From Ipomoea triloba (taxonomy: Eukaryota; Streptophyta; Magnoliopsida; Solanales; Convolvulaceae): a DNA stretch of 64,000 bases. The DNA lies in contig NC_044924.1 of NCBI RefSeq assembly GCF_003576645.1, positions 3,783,934-3,847,933 of the forward strand. Direction: 5' to 3'. A program made the position numbers and the translations under genes. Below are positions 25,910 to 40,200 of this stretch, piece after piece. The notes beneath the pieces were generated by a model. The model was not told where the DNA came from. It saw nothing but the letters and a program-made list of their open reading frames with translations, and did no database searches. Each line of letters starts with the position of its first letter. Position 1 is the first letter of the stretch.

Positions 25910-28122
25910 CTTTCCTCTTCAAGATCTGATTTTTAGACCACCCAACTCAACTACCAGAAACCAAAATCCAAGCAAAACCCCTCTCTCTATCTTTCAAGAA
26001 ACCGTGCCTCTGAAACTATAACCAAACCCTAAATTTATGGATAGCAATAAATTGAGATTGCTCAATAAAAGGAAACTCCGGCAAGAAAATTTATGTAGGT
26101 GTGCTGTATAGAAGGAAACTTTATGCACCTGTGCTCTGTATGTCACTATGAACCGCCTTCCAAATTCCAACTCTATGCCTTGGGAAAAGTCCGAATTTTC
26201 ATTATATAGAGGGGCCTTGGAATTCGGAAAATCAACTTTCTTTTTGAATTTTATTATATTGTGGGTGTGGACTAAAGAGTTCACTGTTCATAGTAAATTC
26301 ACTTTTAAATTATACCCTGAGGCTGAGATCAAATTTTATTTTTATTATTTAAAATATATAATATAATAAAAGAGTGGGAATTATTTTAACTTTTTTATGG
26401 ATAAGCATTACAGAATCACAATTTTTAAATTTATTTTATTTGGAATTTTTTGAATTATATCTATCCAGATTCCAGTAAGTATATATTTTTTACGTTAATT
26501 TCCAGAAATTGCTCGAAGGACTCGAATTTTCCTGTGGCTTTACTTTTTGGTCCGTAGGTTAAAATTAAGCAGACGTTAATTTCCACAAATTGCTTGAAAG
26601 GTCTCGAATTTTCCTATGACTTTACCTTTTGGCTCGTATGTTAAAAATAAGCGGAAATACAAAACTAGCCGTTAGTTATGTACTCCGTATAAACTATAGA
26701 GTAGGTTCCTATGACTTCACCTCCTTAATTTTTTTTCTTCCTTTTCTTTTTTATAAATAAAATTAATACATAAAAAATATATCATTAAAAAGCTTTAACT
26801 GAGATCTTTTAACTAACACCCATATTAATATATTTTTTATTTTTTAAAAATAAATTTACTACATAAAATCACTAGTTTAGACACAAATTTAATTGCAATC
26901 ATGATGAGCAGATAATATAGATAAATTAGATTGTAATTACCAACAAAGCTACTACTATAATTACATTATTCCTTCGATATTATTTTTATACAAAATTTGA
27001 TATGTATCTACACAATTATATTTATGTATTTGGTCTAAATTACAATATGGACTTGGTACACCGAATTATTTGAATTGGACACGTGGAGTGATATGAGAGG
27101 AGGACGGTAATTGGTGGCAGTTGGTCGGTCCAAGCCGGCTTGTCGGTAGCTTAGCTACCACGTTTAGTGATCTCACACGTCATTTGAAGGATTTTGGCTA
27201 AACTCGCCACGCACACAGCCACGCCGTGCGAATAAAAAATCAACGAAGGGTTTTTATTCTGCCACGTGTTCGGCGTGGAAAACGGACGGCTAGGAGATAG
27301 GGAGGTGACGGTACATCGTGCTTTTGGACGTATACGGAGTAGCTGAGTAGGAAACGTAAACAAGCGGCTTTAGCTGAGAACAGTAGAGTGGCGGCTGTCA
27401 TTAGCCTTTACGCGGTCGTTTTTGACGTCAAAAGGTGGTCTGCTCGACGTGCAATCGTGCATGTTACAGAGTATAATTTATTTATTTTTTCATTTAACAT
27501 AATTTTTGCATTTATAAATAAATTATATTCGCATCAAATAATTCTATCACGATACGAATATATTCGCATCAAATATTTAACTATTTTAGAATAAAATATT
27601 TATTGAAAATTATATAATTACATAGGATGCTCATAGTCTACCAGTTGGGATAATTCAATATAGCAGGTCGTATTCATATTAGTGGACATTCAATTTTATG
27701 AGATAAATATATGGATGTTTAAACTATTAAAAGTCTTATTTATGTTTTAGTTGAACTAAACCTTGAAAATATGTGGTTTTGACTAATTGAAATTGCATAT
27801 ATATAGTTGATCATTGACTTGGTGAGTTGGTGAAGTGGGAAAATACAAATAAAACACATTTGAATTACACACTATAATACTCCCGTTAATTACCTGGTAA
27901 GCATATTTTGAGAATGAAAAAGGACAGGAAATAACATATAAATCAACAGATAAATTTTTGGTGATTTTTCTGATCTACAGTGAGTCAAAGGTTCATAGAA
28001 ACTGGATGAGCCAAAGAAAGACTTGTACAACCTACAAAATTATGCAGAATCTGCATGTAAATCCAAAGAGAATTACCTGTTATGCAAAACAAATTAGAGT
28101 ACATATGAGGCCGGTTTGTAAG
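25910..28122. other. Intergenic region, upstream of FBS1-like and downstream of WRAP53-like gene
   Basis: I see no gene. The part next to 25910 should contain the FBS1-like promoter and 5' leader. A pair of related segments of about 60 bp (TTAATTTCCAGAAATTGCTCGAA and TTAATTTCCACAAATTGCTTGAA) lies at about 26497 and 26574. The ACGT-rich cluster at 27074-27436 is annotated separately. Confidence 0.5.
27074..27436. promoter_or_regulatory. Cluster of ACGT-core (G-box/ABRE/C-box) motifs
   Basis: Within about 360 bp there are ACACGTGG (near 27079), TACCACGTT (27157), CACACGTCA (27175), GCCACGTGTT (27261) and the palindrome TGACGTCA (27423). These are core sites for plant bZIP and bHLH factors, including ABRE-type sites. 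The stretch is GC-richer than its surroundings. Its likely target is the stress-type F-box gene 1.2-1.5 kb downstream on the minus strand; that link is inference. Confidence 0.45.
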
Positions 28123-31100
28123 TCAAGGTTGATCGTGGAGGTTCTCTAGCTCCGGTTGGCCATTTGTAACTTTAGAATCCTCGGGTTGGATGTCTTGATC
28201 TGCAGAATCAGTGTTTGCAGTGGATGAATAGAAGCTCCACACCGAGAGACAGTTTTCGTTGCCTACACAAGGAAAACATTGTATTATTTGTCATGAGTAT
28301 TATCTCTAACAATAAGTTTTCTATTGTTTTCTAAATCAAATTTAGTCTTAACCAATGGGAAAATAGTGAATGGAACTCGTCAACATATAGTGAAAAACCA
28401 TGTCATAATAATCACACCCAATGCTGAAAAATTAAAATTTGAAGAATGCAATCACTTAAACAATTATGAGTTAATGGGGATACCGCTCAGGACCATATCC
28501 TCATACGAGTCATCAAGACCTACAAATCTTCGGTGCCCCGACGAAGTGGCAGCCATTGGCAGAAAAGGATGGTAGGAGAAACCATTGACAGTGTCTGTAA
28601 AGGATGTAAATCAACTTATTATCAATAGAAGAATATTGGCAGAGGCTGCACTACCCAAAGGTATTTTGAACAAACAAAATAAAGTGCAATACCTGATGCA
28701 GCTTGAAAGCTTGATACCCATTGTCCTGTTTGAAGATTATAAATATGGACTGAACCATCCTGGAAGAGCAGACATAGAATTATGTCATTGAATATCATTG
28801 CAACCCGGTTCATTTCTATGATGCAGAACTATAGTGAAGATACAATGATACCTGCCCACCAGTTCCAAGGTGGTGCCCATGAGGCTCCACATCAAAATGT
28901 ATCCGCTGATTTGTACTTTCAGATGATCTGTACAGCCTATTTGCATGTTGCAGGGAAGAAAAAACTAATGATTTAGAGCTCTTTTAAGTATTTTAGTAAT
29001 AACAGACTTCAATCACTATCACTACCAGTCAAAGAAAGATGGGCTCTAGGAGTCAAGGAGAGAGATGTGCTCACGCATGCAAATGGAATTCTCAGCATGA
29101 ACAATTATAAAATATTAAAACAAAATAAAAACAATTTATCATTAACTCTTTTGAATTTTCAAAAAAAAAAAAAACAATAGGATTAACATTCAACATGAGT
29201 TTCACATAGGGCTGAAACCAAGCATAGCTATCATCCGAGAGCAATAAAACAGAATAGAGGGGAACAAGATAGAAATATCAACTAAAACACTGCTACCAAC
29301 TGTAATTATATCAATAGGAACATATTACTTCTTTGATGAAATGAAATATTTTATTTTGTTAAACGAGCGATGAAAAGCATGAACTCTACACATTTTCAGC
29401 AACTAAGCATTCAACAATTGTTTAAAAAAAAAAAAAGCATTCAACAATTTAAATGATACAATAAACATAGGGATACTATATCCAATAAAAACTTACTTGT
29501 AAACAATGTCAACAGTATTGCGAATGTCCCAGCAAAGAATATAAGGATCCTACAAAGAGACAGAGATTAACTGTGTCAGCATATTCAGATAATTATATGA
29601 TGCACACATCAGAGTTGCATATAGTTGTCCAAATCCTTTTACCTTACGGCCTCCAGTATACAAGAAGTTTCCATCTTTTGAAAATTGCACCTGAAAAGTG
29701 TGTCTTGCTTGATCCCTTCAATGGTACTTTTGAAATTATGTGCATAACTAAAAAGGATGGCTAAGTCCCAACTTACTTGAGTAACACCACCTTCTTGGCC
29801 ATGCAATACATAAAGCAATTCCATGTTATCTTCTCTATACAAAGCAGTGGTTTGGCTATATGAACCTGTAGCCAGCAATCCATTCTTGCTTGGAGAGAAA
29901 GCAATTGAGGATATAATGCCTGACAGAAATATTGAAATTTCCATCACTTCAAAGAACACAATAGGTAAAGTGCAAGAAAAGAAAAGATTTTGAAAGTACA
30001 AAACCAAGAAACAATGATGTAAATAGGTGCAAAAAGATTTCAACCCTAATGTTAATTATCATCAGAAGGATTTCCCTTAATTACATTCAGGAAGTCTTCC
30101 AACCAGCGTGATAGATTCTGTGTGATGTAAATAGGTGCAAAGATATGCAAACTTAAATAAAACTTAAAAACAACTCTCCTTCATTGCTTTCAGAAAGCTG
30201 CCAGATCAGGGTGGTAGGTTAATGATGAAAAAATAGAAAAGAAAAGAAAGCAGTCTGAACAGGTGCATAAAACTCCCTCAATATGTGTGTGCACTAAATG
30301 TTGTGCGGAAGTGGATAAAGAGTTAGTGCAAGCTTCTTGAAACTCAAACACAAGACAATATATTTATGTCATCAACCTAAAGTCTATTTTTGTCTTCAAA
30401 GGCTTTATAATTTTTTCACGACCCAACAATACCTGATTGCCCTTCTTTGTTTCCCTGAAGAGTGGAATGGTGTCCAAAATCTCTTCCAGGTCGATGAATA
30501 TCAAATACTCTAAGAGATTTGTTGTAACCTGCAAAGATCCTAGCAAAAAATAACAGTTTCACTTTATAAAACTACATTTACCAAATATGCTTATGTGGCT
30601 AATTATGGAAATTTGCATTCTGGATAGGTGTTAAAACACTTTTGTCATCAAACTTATGAGTGTTGGTTGAATTTTCATTAGCTACACCCACAGCTAGTCA
30701 CATGTTTCCTTGCAATTTCAATTCAGTTTCATGAAATGAAGAACTGAATATTCAACATGTAACCTATCATACCACCAATATTAAGTGTCACTAACCACTA
30801 ACTATTAAGGCATTGTATTGTACTTTAGGCAATCAGCAATCAAAATCACTCCTATCAGTATCGACAAGCATATATGCCCACATGTATAAACTTTATTTAT
30901 TTACAAACCAGCAGCAGTTTGTACATTAGAAAAAATAAAAAAATTAAAGAAAGAAAAACAAATTAAGTCTCTAGTATTGTTACTACTTACTAACAATCAA
31001 TTTTTTGCCAAGAAATCTTCTAATTGGATAAGATAAGACTCCATTAAAAGACTGCAAGACAGGATTTTAACCGTTGAAGAAATCAAATCTTAAATAGTCG

Positions 31101-32384
31101 AAGCTTACTTAGTCCCTGAAGGGTTGAAAGCAATTGAAAAGGCAGCTGTGATTTCATCCATTGCATCATAAGCACGATATGTGCAACATAGCTGCAATTT
31201 CCAAGTAAATATAGTGTTATCAGCAGATACTGAGATCAATAAGTTCACAACAAAAGGTCAATTGTAGATGAAACACTCCAAACTTAGTGCATCATTAAGT
31301 ACCTTAATAACCTTCGATTATAAAATGATGTATGCCATTGTAAGAGTGGATTAAAGAACTTATGTCAAATAAACATCTTGATAATGAATTGACGACATCG
31401 CATACCTGTCCAGAGTAAGTATCCCATAGATGAATAGGATGGTCACGAGTAGAACTTGCAAATACACAGGTATCTGGACCTGAATCATCAACCAAATTCA
31501 AATTACTTCTCCATAACCCGCAATTTGTGTCACCAGATTAATCCAAGTAACTAACATACTTGAAGAAGACATGTAAGGATACCAGCAGTAGTCATACACA
31601 GACTCTCCCTCGCTAACTACTACACTTGCTGAATAGGAATCTGCATATTATTAGTTGTAGTATCAATATACAACTTAGAGTCAAGGCTAGTCAAGTTCAA
31701 TATTAATGCAACATACATTTAATGATCAAACCATTAATACAATACACAAAACACAATTTTACAGGTCCAAAAAGACTGCATAACAGAAAAACTTACCAGT
31801 TTCTTCAGCTGCAGAGCTATTATCCACAAGGTATCCACCTTCATCATAGGGTCTAAAGAAAGACAAAGTGAAATGTCAAAAAGATTAAGAACTGTTATTC
31901 TCGCACCGCCAAGATTATTACAGTAGTTCTTTCTCTCTTTTTTTTTTCACTTCCGTTTTGGTAAAATGAGCAAAGTTTATTTAAAATACGATCTTTTAAC
32001 TTGAAAACTGCAATCCAAAAGCTCACAATGTGAATACGCGAAGAGTATTATCGTCAGAGCAAGTGAGGAAGCAAGAGCCATCAGGGGACCTACACCAAAG
32101 CAGAACTAGGCAAATTAAATGATTGTTAAACAAGCAAATGTATCTCTATCTGCATGTGTAGATATGGCAATATACCATTTGACGCCCTTGAAAAAATTGT
32201 TAGGGTTTGATGTGGTGCGGAATTGGTTGAAGAAGTGGTGAGTACGATACGGTGAAAGGTCGTAGTTAATTACAGGCCAAGAATAGGAGGCTTCGTCCGA
32301 TTGGTTATCACTAACTTCTCCTGATTCCGTTTTGGTGTTGAGTTGATGCTGCTCTGCTGCTTCTACTTCCATCTCTTCCGACAT
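28123..32384 (-). CDS. WD40 protein homologous to WRAP53/TCAB1 (telomerase Cajal body protein 1)
   Basis: Fourteen exons: 32384-32176, 32089-32027, 31852-31797, 31640-31560, 31479-31406, 31191-31109, 30539-30433, 29919-29777, 29690-29643, 29549-29497, 28936-28852, 28759-28693, 28594-28484, 28262-28123. The joined frame is 439 residues without stops. After an acidic N-terminus come FFKGVKWSPDGSCFLTCSDD, VYDYCWYPYM, DTCVFASSTRDHPIHLWD, FSIAFNPSGTKIFAGYNKSL, IISSIAFSPSKNGLLATGSY, LHGQEGGVTQVQFSKDGNFL, YTGGRKDPYILCWDIRNT, GHHLGTGGQDGSVHIYNLQT and NGFSYHPFLPMAATSSGHR. These blocks, in this order, are characteristic of WRAP53/TCAB1. In animals it binds CAB-box scaRNAs and telomerase RNA and brings them to Cajal bodies; a corresponding plant role is inferred. 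Confidence 0.93.
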
Positions 32385-32839
32385 GGTTTCCCTTTAGAAA
32401 CCCTTCAGTGAGTTCAGTCTGCCTCCACAATTTATTGGAATGTTAGCGCCAAACCGACCCGTTATGTAACCGAGCCAACTTCAAGCTCAAATATTTTTTA
32501 CTCGCAGAAGTAATTGATAAAATAATCAAATATACCTATAATTTGTAAGAAAAATAATCAAATAGACCCCTAATAATCTAATATACACTCAAAATGTACT
32601 TTTTGATTTTATAATAATAATAATAATAATGATTATTATTATTATTACTTAATTGATAAAAAGTATTTTATTAATAAGGTGATATGGAGGTGTGATCACT
32701 TTTGAAACAAGAAATAAATTATATGAATTGAGAGTAAATAGTGAATAAATATAAATTTTGTGATATGGTATTTGAAAGTGAGAGAATATTACAAGAATGT
32801 GAATAACCTCATGAGTCAGGCTTATCACTCCCCTCTCCT

Positions 32840-33171
32840 TATGGGTGTAAATGAGTATAATGGCTTGCGAGCCGCTCGGTCAAATTCAAGCTATAATGTC
32901 TTAAGGTTCGTAGCTTGTTGAGCAGCTCGCGAGCGATATATATATATATATAGTTTATTTTTAATTAAAACATGAATTTAAAATCAAACAGGTTAATTTT
33001 GAGCTCAAAATCGAACTCGAACTCGAGTTCGAGTTCGAACAATCGAGTTGCTCAAGCCAAACTCGAGCAACTCGAAAATTGCCGAGCTCGAGCTCGAGCC
33101 GAGCCTTCCTTAACGAGTTTGAGCTTGAGACACTCTATGCTTGAGCTCGGCTCGACTCATTTACACCCATA
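32840..33171. mobile_element. Short TIR element (hAT-like MITE) rich in GAGCTCGAG
   Basis: The ends TATGGGTGTAAATGAG and CTCATTTACACCCATA are perfect inverted repeats. The flanks CCCTCTCCT and CCCTCTCTT differ by one base and may be an 8-9 bp target duplication, which would suit hAT. The interior alternates GAGCTCGAG and TCGAACTCGAG palindromes and can fold extensively. No coding capacity. Confidence 0.65.
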
Positions 33172-33174
33172 CCC

Positions 33175-33715
33175 TCTCTTTCAGAAAGTCCTTGGTAGAG
33201 AATATTACCTGAGTGACATCATTCAATACAATACCCGAGCTTCGGCCCGTCTTCCGATCATAATATGTCGGTTTCTCAATCACCGGCCTATACGAATAGT
33301 CCCAGGCAAGACCGTCGACCTGACCTGGTCCAACTGGTCTATATGACACAGAGCTCGGGCCGAATAATCCGAGCTCTGCATCCCGATCTTTACCTTCGAG
33401 GACATCGCCTCAAAACCATTTTGCATCTGGCCTCATCACATAGGGCCACCATCATACCGCATGCATGACCGCTACGCGCCCGCCATGCCGGAGAACCAAT
33501 ATTTGACTCCTAAAGCCTTATAAATACCGCATTTAATGTTGAAAATGAGACTTTTGGTTGTTTACTCTTAAATAATCACTTAGCTCTGACTCACTATCAT
33601 GTTGACCGGACTGTATCTAGGATACAAGGCCTTTGTATCCTATATGTAATTAATAAGGTATTTTCTACCGTACGGCTATACGTTGTGTTCTACGTTACCG
33701 CTTATATACTTTATC
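33175..33715. other. Possible solo LTR remnant
   Basis: A stretch less AT-rich than its flanks with a TATAAATA box near 33519 and, downstream, AATAAGG and TTGTGTTCTACGTTACC, resembling the promoter, polyadenylation and R/U5 parts of a plant LTR. I could not find paired termini or a target duplication, so the call is tentative. No gene is apparent. Confidence 0.3.
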
Positions 33716-33756
33716 AGTCCCAATCCAAACTTAGAGAGAAATACAATTTATTGTGT

Positions 33757-33974
33757 GGACCATAGTCCACATAGCTGTGTGAATCAGGAATATCAAGTAC
33801 ATTTTTAATATACTAAAAGAACATTATTTATGTATTGAATGTACATTATTTGATAGTATATATAAAATAATATACTTTCAGTACTAAAATAATGTACTTA
33901 AAAAAATATTTTACGTACATAAATAATGTACTTTTTTATTTATTTATGATCCACATAGCTGTATGGATCATAGT
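33757..33974. mobile_element. MITE with 25-bp imperfect terminal inverted repeats
   Basis: The left end GGACCATAGTCCACATAGCT and the reverse complement of the right end, ACTATGATCCATACAGCTATG, match with a few transitions. The interior is AT-rich with repeated AATAATGTAC motifs and no coding capacity. Confidence 0.6.
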
Positions 33975-34236
33975 CAATGTAATAATGACTGAGAGAGAAA
34001 TGGGAGAGATTAGTAAATTACTAAAGGACAAATGAGAAGAACAAAGACAATTGAGGGACATAAACGCATTTTACTTAAATTTGAGACAAATATAATTTCT
34101 AATAAAATGAGGGGTTCCCAACAAAACCTAAATAGCAATTCTCCTCTTGAAGCAAAAAACCGCACAAATTCCCCGCCCTCGCTCGCAAAATACTGGAAAG
34201 AAGTCTCACTCGAAAGTCGAAACAGAGTGAGTGAGC

Positions 34237-37200
34237 ATGGAGACACATGAAAGTGAAAGAGTAGTTCCATTTCAGCTTCAATTCGACAAGCCTATTGCTT
34301 CCCAGGTTTACCTCCTTCCACTAGTACACACACTAGCATAAGCTTCTCAGTTATTTTATTTTATTTTATTTTATTTTTTAATAAATTTAATTATTGGTTC
34401 GCAGATAAAAATAGCTGAATGGAACCCAGAGAAGGATCTTCTTGCAATGGTTACGGAGGAATCAAAACTGCTTCTTCATCGTTTCAATTGGCAGAGGCTC
34501 TGGACTATTTCTCCAGGTACCTCCTCCACTAAATGCCTCATTTTTGTTGCATACATTATAATTCTGATGTTAATACTAAAAAGAATTTATTTTAATACTA
34601 AAAAGAATTTGTTTAACTGTTGGGGCTTTTAACAATTTGTTGTCATTATGGATATTTTGTAAAATAAAAATTCAAAGTTAAGAGGTATTTTTTGGTCTCA
34701 CTTGGAGTGTGACCGTTTCCCTCTCTCTGGTTATCGAATATCAGAACATTTTAGTGATTCTTCCTCTTGAAATCAAAATATGAAATTTTACTATTTTCAT
34801 AATGTTGTAAAATTGTGCCTATAATTTGAGGTTTTAGCTTTCATGCTAGCAAGGAGAATAAATTCATTGTTACCTTCTGTAAAACTTGATCTCTTACAAT
34901 TTTTTTTTGCTTTGTGTCTAGGGAAGATAACATCGCTATGCTGGCGTCCAGATGGAAAAGCAATAGCAATTGGGCTTGAAGACGGAACGATTTCATTGCA
35001 TGATGTGGAAGTAAGTTGGTATTTTCAAGATGCATTTTTGCAGTTCTATAACAATCGACAAAAATGATTTGTTTGTACAAAAGATGAGACTGTTGCTATC
35101 TGCTTTGTGCTTTTTAAAGGAAAAATACTTTTTTTTTAAGCAAGAAGAATTGAGCAGTCGATCCAGCCATTTTGCAGGTTAATATTGTCTAATGAATACA
35201 AATCCATCATCATTAAATTCTGTATAATATAAGGTGTTGGCAGAATTGACATGAGACTGATTGATTGATTTTATGGTATCAAACTTTCATCTTAATTTAA
35301 GATGCTGTTTTTTGTGCTGTCAGTCTGTACATTTGCTAGAAAAAATGATATCTTTATCCATCATTGTATATTTTGGGTATCTCTTCTTGTAAGCAGAATG
35401 GAAAACTTCTGCGGAGCATAAAATCCCACACAGTTGCCGTTATATGTCTCAATTGGGAGGAGGATGAAGAAAAGGTTAACATCCTTGCTTTCTCTTTACA
35501 TATGGGCAAATCTTAAAAATTAACAAAAAATGGGGTAACTACTAACTGATTTTCTTTGAATTCAGGATGAGAATGGTAATATCCCGAGTTATGAAGACCG
35601 TACTTCACGTTTCTTTCCGCCTCCCCCAAGAGTTCCCAGGATGCCTGGACTTGTACCTGGGGATAGTGGTTTCATGGATGAGGCTGAAGATTCATTCAGA
35701 GAGCTATCAAATTCTTCACATCAACGATATAACATATTATGCAGTGGGGACAAGGATGGAAACATATGTTTCAGTATCTTTGGCATATTCCCAATAGGAA
35801 TAATTGTAAGTTAATCATCATGTTATGGGGAACTAATATTTGTAAGTGTTAAAAAGTTCTACTAAGTTCTTTACCAACACATATTCATGGGCATCTCTTT
35901 GGAGAAGCCATCTAACATATTGTTTATCTTTGTGGACATCATATGGAATGATACACAAGAATCTGCACAGTCTTATTGTTGACAGTTTGGTTCAAAGAGG
36001 CCATTCGTCTAACCAACTCCTGAATGCTTCCATTTGTAATGTAAGATATTAAGTTCCCTTTGATAGTTTTATTTTCAGACAACACATTTCTTCAACTCTA
36101 TTCCAGTTATGGTTTCTTTTAGTTCTGTCAAATGTAAGAAAAATGTCATAATCTTCTTAATCCAGGAAGGTTTTGGTTGTCTAGATTTGTAATGCATTTA
36201 TGTTGCTGTCTAAGGAAGCAGCAGTTAGCAAGAGGATACTCATAACAGGGCTTGAAATAGGAAATGCAATGTTTATAAAGAATAAAACATTCCAGTGTTA
36301 AGACAAGCAGATGATTTGTCAAGATTCTTGCTAGATTCTCCATTTCCTGTCATATATTGCTTAAATAGTTAAATGCTTAGAAGCAGTTTTTCACTTCCCT
36401 GAGAGGTGTGCTAATCCGTAATTTATATGGAAGAAAATATATTTAAAAATGTGTGGTTTTTGAGGAAACTTTTTACATTTTCTTGTTTTATTGGAATGAC
36501 CGAATAACTACAAAAATGTGTGTTTTTTTTTTTTTTTTTCTTTTTCTTTTTTCTATTTCTTTCTTTCTTGATTTTTTATCTAGTTTTGCAAATGAAAATT
36601 TATACAATATTGTTCTTGCAATATTCAGTTAATTTTTCCAAGATAATCAGGTCTTTGCAGAGTAACACTATTTTATTTCTCTCTTATTGCCAGGTCTCTT
36701 TGTCAAAAGATCTTTGCCATTTGGTAGTCATGTGCAGTGGGGACCTCTCCATAGCTAGTCTTGAAGTAGGTGCAAAGCAGATGTCTAATCATGTGTTAAC
36801 AGGATTCCATTGCCTAGTTCTTGACACTTCAATTTTTTCCAAAAGGTAATCCCCTATCACAATGCATCTGTTTGTGATTGTTTCTGTATGTCCCAGCCAA
36901 TGACCTTTATGGTCCTGCACGTTAACTTGTTTTACTGAACCATTCTTCTTATTAGGGTCTTAGTTCCATGAGATGAGTATTGAATTTCATTGAGGGGGCC
37001 CTTGTGCATAATTAATATAACTGATAGCACGTGGTTTTACTCATTGATGTGCTTGCCAATTGTAATTTGTTCTTAGTTTGTTTGCTTTACTTTGGAAACC
37101 AATTTTAGGAAAAATGAGCTTTATCAGGTGGCTCAACAGGCTTCCAACATTGAAGATTTAGGCGAAGTTATCCGGGCATCACTATCAGTCATGTCTAAGC

Positions 37201-40200
37201 AGTGGTCTGATGCCATGCACACTTTTAATGAAAAGTTCAATGCTTTATCCTCCCTCATTATTGACCATGGTAATGTCTCAATCTCCAAGACACAACTTTG
37301 ATGGCCTTTTTGCTCGTGTAATGGTCCCATTTCTTCTGCCACTTCACAGGAATTGACTCCAGTCCTCAAGAGGAGTTTCTGAGCCTTTTGGGTGGGGCCA
37401 GGACAAGCCCAGCAGTTCATCAATTTTTAGTCAACTCACTTGGTGAAGCGGTAACCTCACTTGCTCAACAATCTGAAGAATAGGCGATTAATAGTCATCA
37501 TAGTTCATGTGGTTATATTTTTCAGGGTCTTAAGAGGGTGGGAAAGGTAGTTTGTGGTGCTGGAAAAGAGCTTCAGCTGGTAGTACTTGATCATCTACAG
37601 GTGCCTTTGATCTGTCTCATACCTTAAAAGTATTATATGGTGTCATAATACTGATAATAGTTTTATTTGGGTTATTATATTCATAGAAAGACAAACATGC
37701 ATCTTAAAGATGCAGCGGCTTTCATGATTATTTGAAGGGGCTTTGCTTGAATGATTTAAATAGATAACAATTTGAAAGTGCATGCAGAATTCCTTAGAGT
37801 TTGGACAGTTCATAAGCTATGAAGCCTATATATTATTTTATTCTCACACTTAAATACTCTTGCTGGTCTTATAATGGAGTAATTGGTAGTGATTCTCAAT
37901 TTCTAAAAATGGCTTTGTTTTGTTGGTGAGAAATCTATGTTCAAAGTAGAGTGCTTTTGTTGCCATTCTATAAGATCTTTTGCTGTTAATTGTATGAGAT
38001 TTGAAATTAGAAAAGGAGTATATATATTATCATGTTGTTACTTATATTTGTGGTTTACAAAATAAGTTAAAATGAGTCTAGTTAATTTTAGTGATGTTAA
38101 GGAAACATTAACTCTAAAGCTCTAGTTTCCAGCCTGCTGCAGAAATTATTGGATTTAGAATTGGAGAACTTCAAGCCCTTTCCAAATGGCGTGCTCGCTA
38201 TCAAGGTATTGGTTTGGATGAGAAATTAATGGGTAATGCAACAGAGAATGCTGGAATGTTTCTCATACAAGTTGAACGATTTACGAGGGTTTTATGTACT
38301 GTGGTCCAGCAGGTATGCCTTTGTTTGTGTAGGGCATTCTACTTATCTTGCAGCCACATGCTTATTTCTTTCTTTCTGTTTGCACTGTTCAAGCAAGTAG
38401 AGGGCTTATGTAATTTTTAAGTTTGGAATTACTAGCTCTTTTCTTGCCTTCATTTTAGTATTGTTACCATTCTAATAGTCTTTGTTTCAGTTTTCAAATT
38501 TTTTCAGTTGGCTTCTGAAATCCGTGAAGATATTGATGTCTGAACAAAGTGATCAGCTTCAACCTTTCAGTAGGTTTGGAATCCACATTCACTTTCTTCT
38601 CACTTCTTTGCCAATTTTCTGGAAGTTTAAAAATGTTAGCCAAAACTATTTATTTCCATCTTGAGATCTTTTTCATTTTTGTTTTGACAGTGAACTTGTC
38701 ATTTTATTCCTGAAGTTTCTCTATGACCAAGATCCTATAAAACAGTTGCTGGAATTATCTGAAGGTGATCATTCCATAGAAGTCGACTTGTAAGTGGTGT
38801 TTCCAACCAATTTAAAACTTGAACATTAGATAAGGGATTTAATATTCTGAGTTTAACACTTAATTTCTTTCATAAAGTTCTTATCATTGTGCAGTGGTTA
38901 GTAAATATGCAATGACCTGCAGAGGGTGTACACCAATTCCATGCTGATGTCTTCTTTGTTCATCAGGGAAACAATGCAAAGAATTAAAGAACTTGCACAT
39001 TTTGGTGGGTTCTTAGATACTGCATTCTTGAAAAGGACATTAGCAGAAGAATTTCAACAAATGGAGAGTTGGTATGCCGCTCTTCCCTTTCTATTCTTGT
39101 TTTTAAAGATTCCTACCATTGTGACTCCTATATGTATTTGCTTGCATTGTTCTCTCCTTGAAATCTTGAATGCTTTCTATTTAATCATTTTCAACGGTGC
39201 CATTTATACAGGGAACAGTAATGCAAACAAATATGTACTTACATTAATCATTTTCAAAGATGCCATTTATACTGGGAACAGCAATGAAAACAAATATGCA
39301 ACACATAAGATGTGTAAATGTTTTATTGGATTTTCTTGAACTTACAAGTTACATCTAGATGTCTAACCAAGAAATGTGTTTGCATGCTTGAACACACATT
39401 TTACGAAGATTCAGTTACAAGTGTTATGTTTATCAGAATTTTATATTAAATCTGCACTTTGAAGTATCACACAAGTTTATTGCAGTCCCTTATTATAAAC
39501 TCTTCACTTTTTTGTTGTTGGTACTTGGTAAATACATCTCACTCACTGGAACCTTTTCCTTTGTTTGACTTTCTGTGTTTTTCTGCTCCTTGGTTCAATG
39601 GTTTTAGTGGCTTGCTTTCATGATGTATACTTTGCAGTTTCCAGGAGGCTTTTCAGATGCCCTTTGCTACTATTTCCAAGAGAATACTATGTAAGGATCT
39701 GCTCCCTCTTTTTCCTATGGCTGCTTCAACAGTGAAGTCCTCCATAATCCCAGCATCTATATCATACTACAAGGTACTTGCCATGTACAACTTGAATATT
39801 TACAGCATGACTAATACATTATGTAGACTTTATGAAGTGCACCTCCTTGACGGTGCTTTAGGTTGTTTTCTGGATAGCTCTGACAACCAAAATGTGTTCT
39901 TATTAGCACTTTCTATTGCAGGAGGATTTACCTGAAAGTTCAGATTGTGAAACTAGTCAACAGAGGCTTACTGATTACATTTCCTTCAGAGTACCTGATA
40001 ATTCCATCTCAAATATCACAAACTGCATTGGCGTAGTAAGGGGGGTCATACATGATATGGGCAATTCAGAGAAAGGATACACTTCATTAGAAGCTTCCCT
40101 CTTATGCATTCCTGATGGCTACAATTGTGTGGATCTATCATTATATAAGGTAAACGAGATTTTTTTCGTCATTTTAGATTATTAGCATTAGATAAGATGT

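Larger units (their letters stand above)
32385..34236. promoter_or_regulatory. Divergent intergenic region between WRAP53-like and APC4 genes
   Basis: These 1.85 kb separate two outward-facing start codons and must hold both promoters. Most of it is repeat-derived: an AAT/ATT microsatellite at about 32608-32647, a TIR element at 32840-33171, a less AT-rich block at about 33175-33715 that may be a solo-LTR remnant, and a MITE at 33757-33974. The last 260 bp before APC4 are the best candidates for its core promoter. Confidence 0.5.
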